In this document: in pieces, positions 6,643 to 8,442 of the stretch | Layout: each line of letters starts with the position of its first letter | Position numbering within the stretch: position 1 is the first letter of the stretch | DNA from: JBGPFS01 sp041483455 | GTDB lineage: Bacteria; Chloroflexota; Limnocylindria; Limnocylindrales; CSP1-4 | Reading direction: 5' to 3' | DNA: 8,442 nt | Assembly: GCA_041483455.1 (NCBI GenBank) | Contig: JBGPFS010000099.1 | Span: 1 to 8,442 of the forward strand | Program-made: the position numbers and the translations under genes | Notes under the pieces: model-generated | What the model saw: the letters and a program-made list of their open reading frames with translations, nothing else | The model's database searches: none | What the model was told of the DNA's origin: nothing

Positions 6643-6957
6643 ATGGCCAAGTTCCTGCTTGCCTACAAGGGTGGCGGCATGCCCGCTTCTCCCGAGGAGG
6701 GGGCGAAGGTGATGGCGGCCTGGACGGCCTGGTTCACCCGTCTCGGGGCCGCGGTCGCCGACGGCGGCAACCCGATCAGCCAGAGCAAGACGGTGAATCC
6801 CGACGGTTCGGTCAGCGGCGACGGGCGGAGCAGCCTGAGCGGCTACAGCATCATCAGCGCCGACAGCCTGGACGCCGCACTCCAGCTGGCGAAGGGTTGC
6901 CCCGTGCTGACCAGCGGCGCCACGATCGAGGTCTGCGAGACCTTCAACGCGATGTAG
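6643..6957 (+). CDS. YCII-related (YciI-like) small protein
   Basis: 104 residues with the pattern of the YCII/DGPF alpha-beta barrel family. A first strand MAKFLLAYKGG is followed by SPEEGAKVMAAWTAWFTRLGAAVADGGNP (16-44), a variable loop, GYSIISADSLDAALQLAKGCPVL (67-89) and a last strand ATIEVCETF (93-101). Family members are small dimeric cytoplasmic proteins; a few have hydrolase or dehydrochlorinase-type activity, and others are linked to ECF sigma factors. This copy has no histidine at all, so the His-Asp pair proposed for YciI enzymes is missing. It has two cysteines (C86, C98). No sigma-factor gene is adjacent. It may share transcription with the LLM gene, though the 140-base gap suggests its own promoter. 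Function unknown. Confidence 0.85.
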   Translation: MAKFLLAYKGGGMPASPEEGAKVMAAWTAWFTRLGAAVADGGNPISQSKTVNPDGSVSGDGRSSLSGYSIISADSLDAALQLAKGCPVLTSGATIEVCETFNAM

Positions 6958-6992
6958 ACCGGACCCCGGTGCACGCCGGGACCCGATCGTGA

Positions 6993-7023
6993 TGAGGCCC
7001 CCGGCACGACGCCGAGGGCCTCA
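6993..7023. terminator. Bidirectional terminator-like hairpin between convergent genes
   Basis: TGAGGCCC (6993-7000) pairs perfectly with GGGCCTCA (7016-7023). After a single C/A mismatch, CGGC (7002-7005) pairs with GCCG (7011-7014), leaving a 5-base loop. It lies 36 bases after the YCII-like stop and 15 bases past the stop of the convergent membrane-protein gene. No long T tract follows on either side, as is common in high-GC genomes. A smaller CCCGG/CCGGG dyad (6965-6969 and 6976-6980) precedes it. Confidence 0.65.
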
Positions 7024-7037
7024 GCGCTTCTCGTGGC

Positions 7038-8150
7038 TCAGGGGCGCGGGATGGCCTCGTCCCGGATGCTCGAACCTCGCCGGGCGAGGGCCGTCTCGCG
7101 GGCGATGAGGAAGCGGAGACCGCCATAGCCGACCAGGTCGCCCGCCAGCCCCGTGATCGCTCCCAGCTGCGACCGATAGAACGCGAACGGGGCGGCTACG
7201 AACAGCCCGACGAGGACCGCTCGGCGAAGCCAGACGAAGGCCGCCAGGCGCGACGACGGCAGGCGCGACACGCCGACCAGGAGAAGGCCGGTCCGTGAGA
7301 CCGCCGCCCCGGCCAGCGCCAGGTCGGAGATCCCGACCGACCCGGCGGACAGGCCGCTCAGGATGGCAAGAGCCGCGAGCAGCGTGAGCGTCGCATTGAG
7401 CAGCACGAGGGCGAGGAGGGCTCGCGGGAACCACGGCCGCTTGGCCAACGCGGTGTACCGGCGGTCGACGCCATCCCGGAGTCGGTCCATCGCGTCGTCG
7501 GGGTCGGTCCGCCAGGTGGCGAGACGAGCCCGGAGAGCCGTCACGAGCGGGTCGCCCGCGTCGGCCCGATCGAGGTACGAGAGGATCGCGTCCCGGTCGT
7601 CGGCGTCGGGGCCATCCGTCTCGGCCGAGGCGACGAGCCCGAGGGCGGCCGCCAGCGCCTCGCGGGAATCGACCGGACGGCGGGCCGCGAAGGTCCGGAT
7701 CGCGAGGATCACGCCCAGGAACACGAGGTAGATGAGCGCGACCGCGGGCCGGAAGAAGTAGTCGTTGTCGGCCGTGAGGAACTTGCCGATCTCGTCGACG
7801 AACGTCCCGAATCCGACGCCCGCGAGGAGCGCCGCCCCGAGTCGAACCCGCCGGTCGAGGAAGGTGAAGAGGAGCAGGAACGCGAGGAGCATGAACAGCC
7901 CGCCCCACAGCATATGGGCGATGTGGAGCTCGCCGCCACCGAGCTTCGGGAAGCCGGTCGCGATCAGGAACGCGCGGATCCCGAGGAACGACGCGACCGA
8001 GGCCACCAGGAAGAGCTCGCCGAGGTCCTCGGCGGCTGGGTCGCGAAGCGGTCGAACGCGGAGACGCACGGTCGCAGCATACGGGGCGACCCGGCGGTCG
8101 GGGCGAACCTGGGCCACCAGTGATGCATCACCGGACGGCCGGGACGGCAC
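7038..8150 (-). CDS. Multi-pass membrane protein of unknown function
   Basis: 370 residues. About eight hydrophobic segments are visible, near 46-65, 76-97, 103-120, 134-153, 243-266, 272-296, 303-323 and 328-350. Between the fourth and fifth lies a soluble charged domain (about 155-240), rich in Asp and Arg. The striking stretches are GGGELHIAHMLWGG (71-84) and GVGFGTFVDEIGKF (111-124), then DNDYFFRPA (128-136). Polar His76, His79, Asp119, Glu120 and Lys123 sit at the membrane ends or inside helices, which suggests a metal, ion or proton site (inference). I do not recognise a named family, although similar unnamed proteins occur in high-GC bacteria as I recall. The start is uncertain: GTG 8150 has only a weak GTGGGA upstream, and GTG 8117 or 8069 are in-frame alternatives; the membrane part begins after all three. 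Divergent from the gene at 8278. Confidence 0.75.
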   Translation of the reverse strand: MPSRPSGDASLVAQVRPDRRVAPYAATVRLRVRPLRDPAAEDLGELFLVASVASFLGIRAFLIATGFPKLGGGELHIAHMLWGGLFMLLAFLLLFTFLDRRVRLGAALLAGVGFGTFVDEIGKFLTADNDYFFRPAVALIYLVFLGVILAIRTFAARRPVDSREALAAALGLVASAETDGPDADDRDAILSYLDRADAGDPLVTALRARLATWRTDPDDAMDRLRDGVDRRYTALAKRPWFPRALLALVLLNATLTLLAALAILSGLSAGSVGISDLALAGAAVSRTGLLLVGVSRLPSSRLAAFVWLRRAVLVGLFVAAPFAFYRSQLGAITGLAGDLVGYGGLRFLIARETALARRGSSIRDEAIPRP

Positions 8151-8165
8151 CAGATCCCACCGGAC

Positions 8166-8196
8166 TGGACAAGAGCGCCCCTGTTCAGGCTAGACT
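8166..8196 (+). promoter_or_regulatory. Putative promoter of the right-edge gene, overlapping a minus-strand -10 box
   Basis: TGGACA (8166-8171, 5 of 6 matches to TTGACA) and TAGACT (8191-8196) are 19 bases apart, giving a leader of about 75 bases before GTG 8278. On the other strand TAGCCT (8192-8187) shares the CTA of this -10 box and would serve the membrane-protein gene with a leader of about 30 bases; its -35 is poor. Confidence 0.5.
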
Positions 8197-8206
8197 CTCC
8201 CTGCCA

Positions 8207-8236
8207 GTGCCCGGCACAGCGGCCGTCTCAAGACGG
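8207..8236. promoter_or_regulatory. Two dyads just downstream of the putative transcription start
   Basis: GTGCC-C-GGCAC (8207-8217) and CCGTCT-CA-AGACGG (8223-8236) are perfect inverted repeats with very short centres, better suited to binding a dimeric regulator than to RNA hairpins. They fall roughly at +5 and +21 of the predicted transcript. Confidence 0.35.
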
Positions 8237-8240
8237 ACGC

Positions 8241-8267
8241 TTTCCTGCCAACGCGTGCGACAGGAGG
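8241..8267 (+). promoter_or_regulatory. Ribosome site AGGAGG with a pairing partner upstream
   Basis: AGGAGG (8262-8267) lies 10 bases before GTG 8278. TTTCCTG (8241-8247) can pair with CAGGAGG (8261-8267) as five Watson-Crick pairs and two G-U pairs over a 13-base loop, which would hide the whole ribosome site. Whether it folds in the cell is unknown. Confidence 0.4.
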
Positions 8268-8277
8268 GGCCGACACA

Positions 8278-8442
8278 GTGCAAGCCGACAGGACGCGGCC
8301 GATGGCCTACCGGATCGCGGACGCGCCGCCGACCCGTCTGGTGCGCCCCAGGTCCGTGATCCCGGTGGCTCGCCGCATCGCCCCGGCCGCTGATGCCGCC
8401 GGAAGCACTTCTCGCCCGGATGCCCGCCGACTGGTCGCCGCC
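8278..8442 (+). CDS. 5' end of an unidentified gene, partial at the right edge
   Basis: A GTG start with a strong AGGAGG site and a plausible promoter opens a frame that runs without a stop to the right edge (55 codons). The visible residues begin MQADRTRPMAYRIADAPPTR and stay rich in Arg, Ala and Pro, with no membrane segment, signal peptide or known motif. An in-frame ATG lies at 8302, but its upstream bases do not resemble a ribosome site. The start looks like a flexible N-terminus ahead of a domain outside the window. A 79-codon frame overlapping here (8120-8359) crosses the promoter region and is taken as a shadow. Function unknown. Confidence 0.55.
   Translation, partial: MQADRTRPMAYRIADAPPTRLVRPRSVIPVARRIAPAADAAGSTSRPDARRLVAA

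Noticed and set aside
6459..6992. Plus-strand frame of 177 codons over the YCII-like gene
   Set aside because: Arg/Gly-rich translation in the wrong phase; the YCII-like frame has the ribosome site and family pattern.
8120..8359. Plus-strand frame of 79 codons at the right end
   Set aside because: It covers the promoter region and has no ribosome site; the frame from GTG 8278 has AGGAGG and stays open to the edge.

Overview
This is a very GC-rich window (about 70% by eye) with strongly G/C-biased third codon positions. It is bacterial and chromosomal in character. The gene set is an F420-dependent dehydrogenase, a three-subunit proton-translocating transhydrogenase, a RadC-type JAMM protein and a YCII-like protein. 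This fits a high-GC soil or freshwater Chloroflexota lineage (Limnocylindria/Ellin-like) or, less likely, an Actinomycetota. That placement is inference from gene content and composition; no rRNA or marker gene is present. I saw no tRNA, rRNA, CRISPR array, transposase or phage gene.

Layout. Bases 1-269 look like the Pro/Ala/Arg-rich 3' end of a gene that begins before the window. Its stop overlaps the TTG start of a CPBP (CAAX-like) intramembrane protease (266-1342, +). After a 223-base gap comes radC (1566-2336, +). Convergent to it on the minus strand is the operon pntAA-pntAB-pntB (5336 down to 2382). Divergent from pntAA is an F420-dependent G6PDH-family LLM dehydrogenase (5513-6502, +), followed by a small YCII-like protein (6643-6957, +). 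A strong hairpin (6993-7023) separates this from a convergent multi-pass membrane protein of no named family (8150-7038, -). A compact divergent promoter region (about 8151-8277) lies between that gene and a gene running off the right edge (8278-, +).

How the genes may work together. Transhydrogenase uses the proton gradient to make NADPH from NADH. The divergent LLM enzyme, if it uses F420 as its motifs suggest, would make or use F420H2. Their shared intergenic region suggests, but does not prove, a joint role in low-potential reductant supply. The rest is probably housekeeping or unrelated. No clear novel defence, mobile or secretion system is visible. The best leads are the uncharacterised membrane protein with its HIAH and FVDEIGK motifs, the divergent promoter and structured leader beside it, and the altered phosphate-binding residues of the LLM enzyme.
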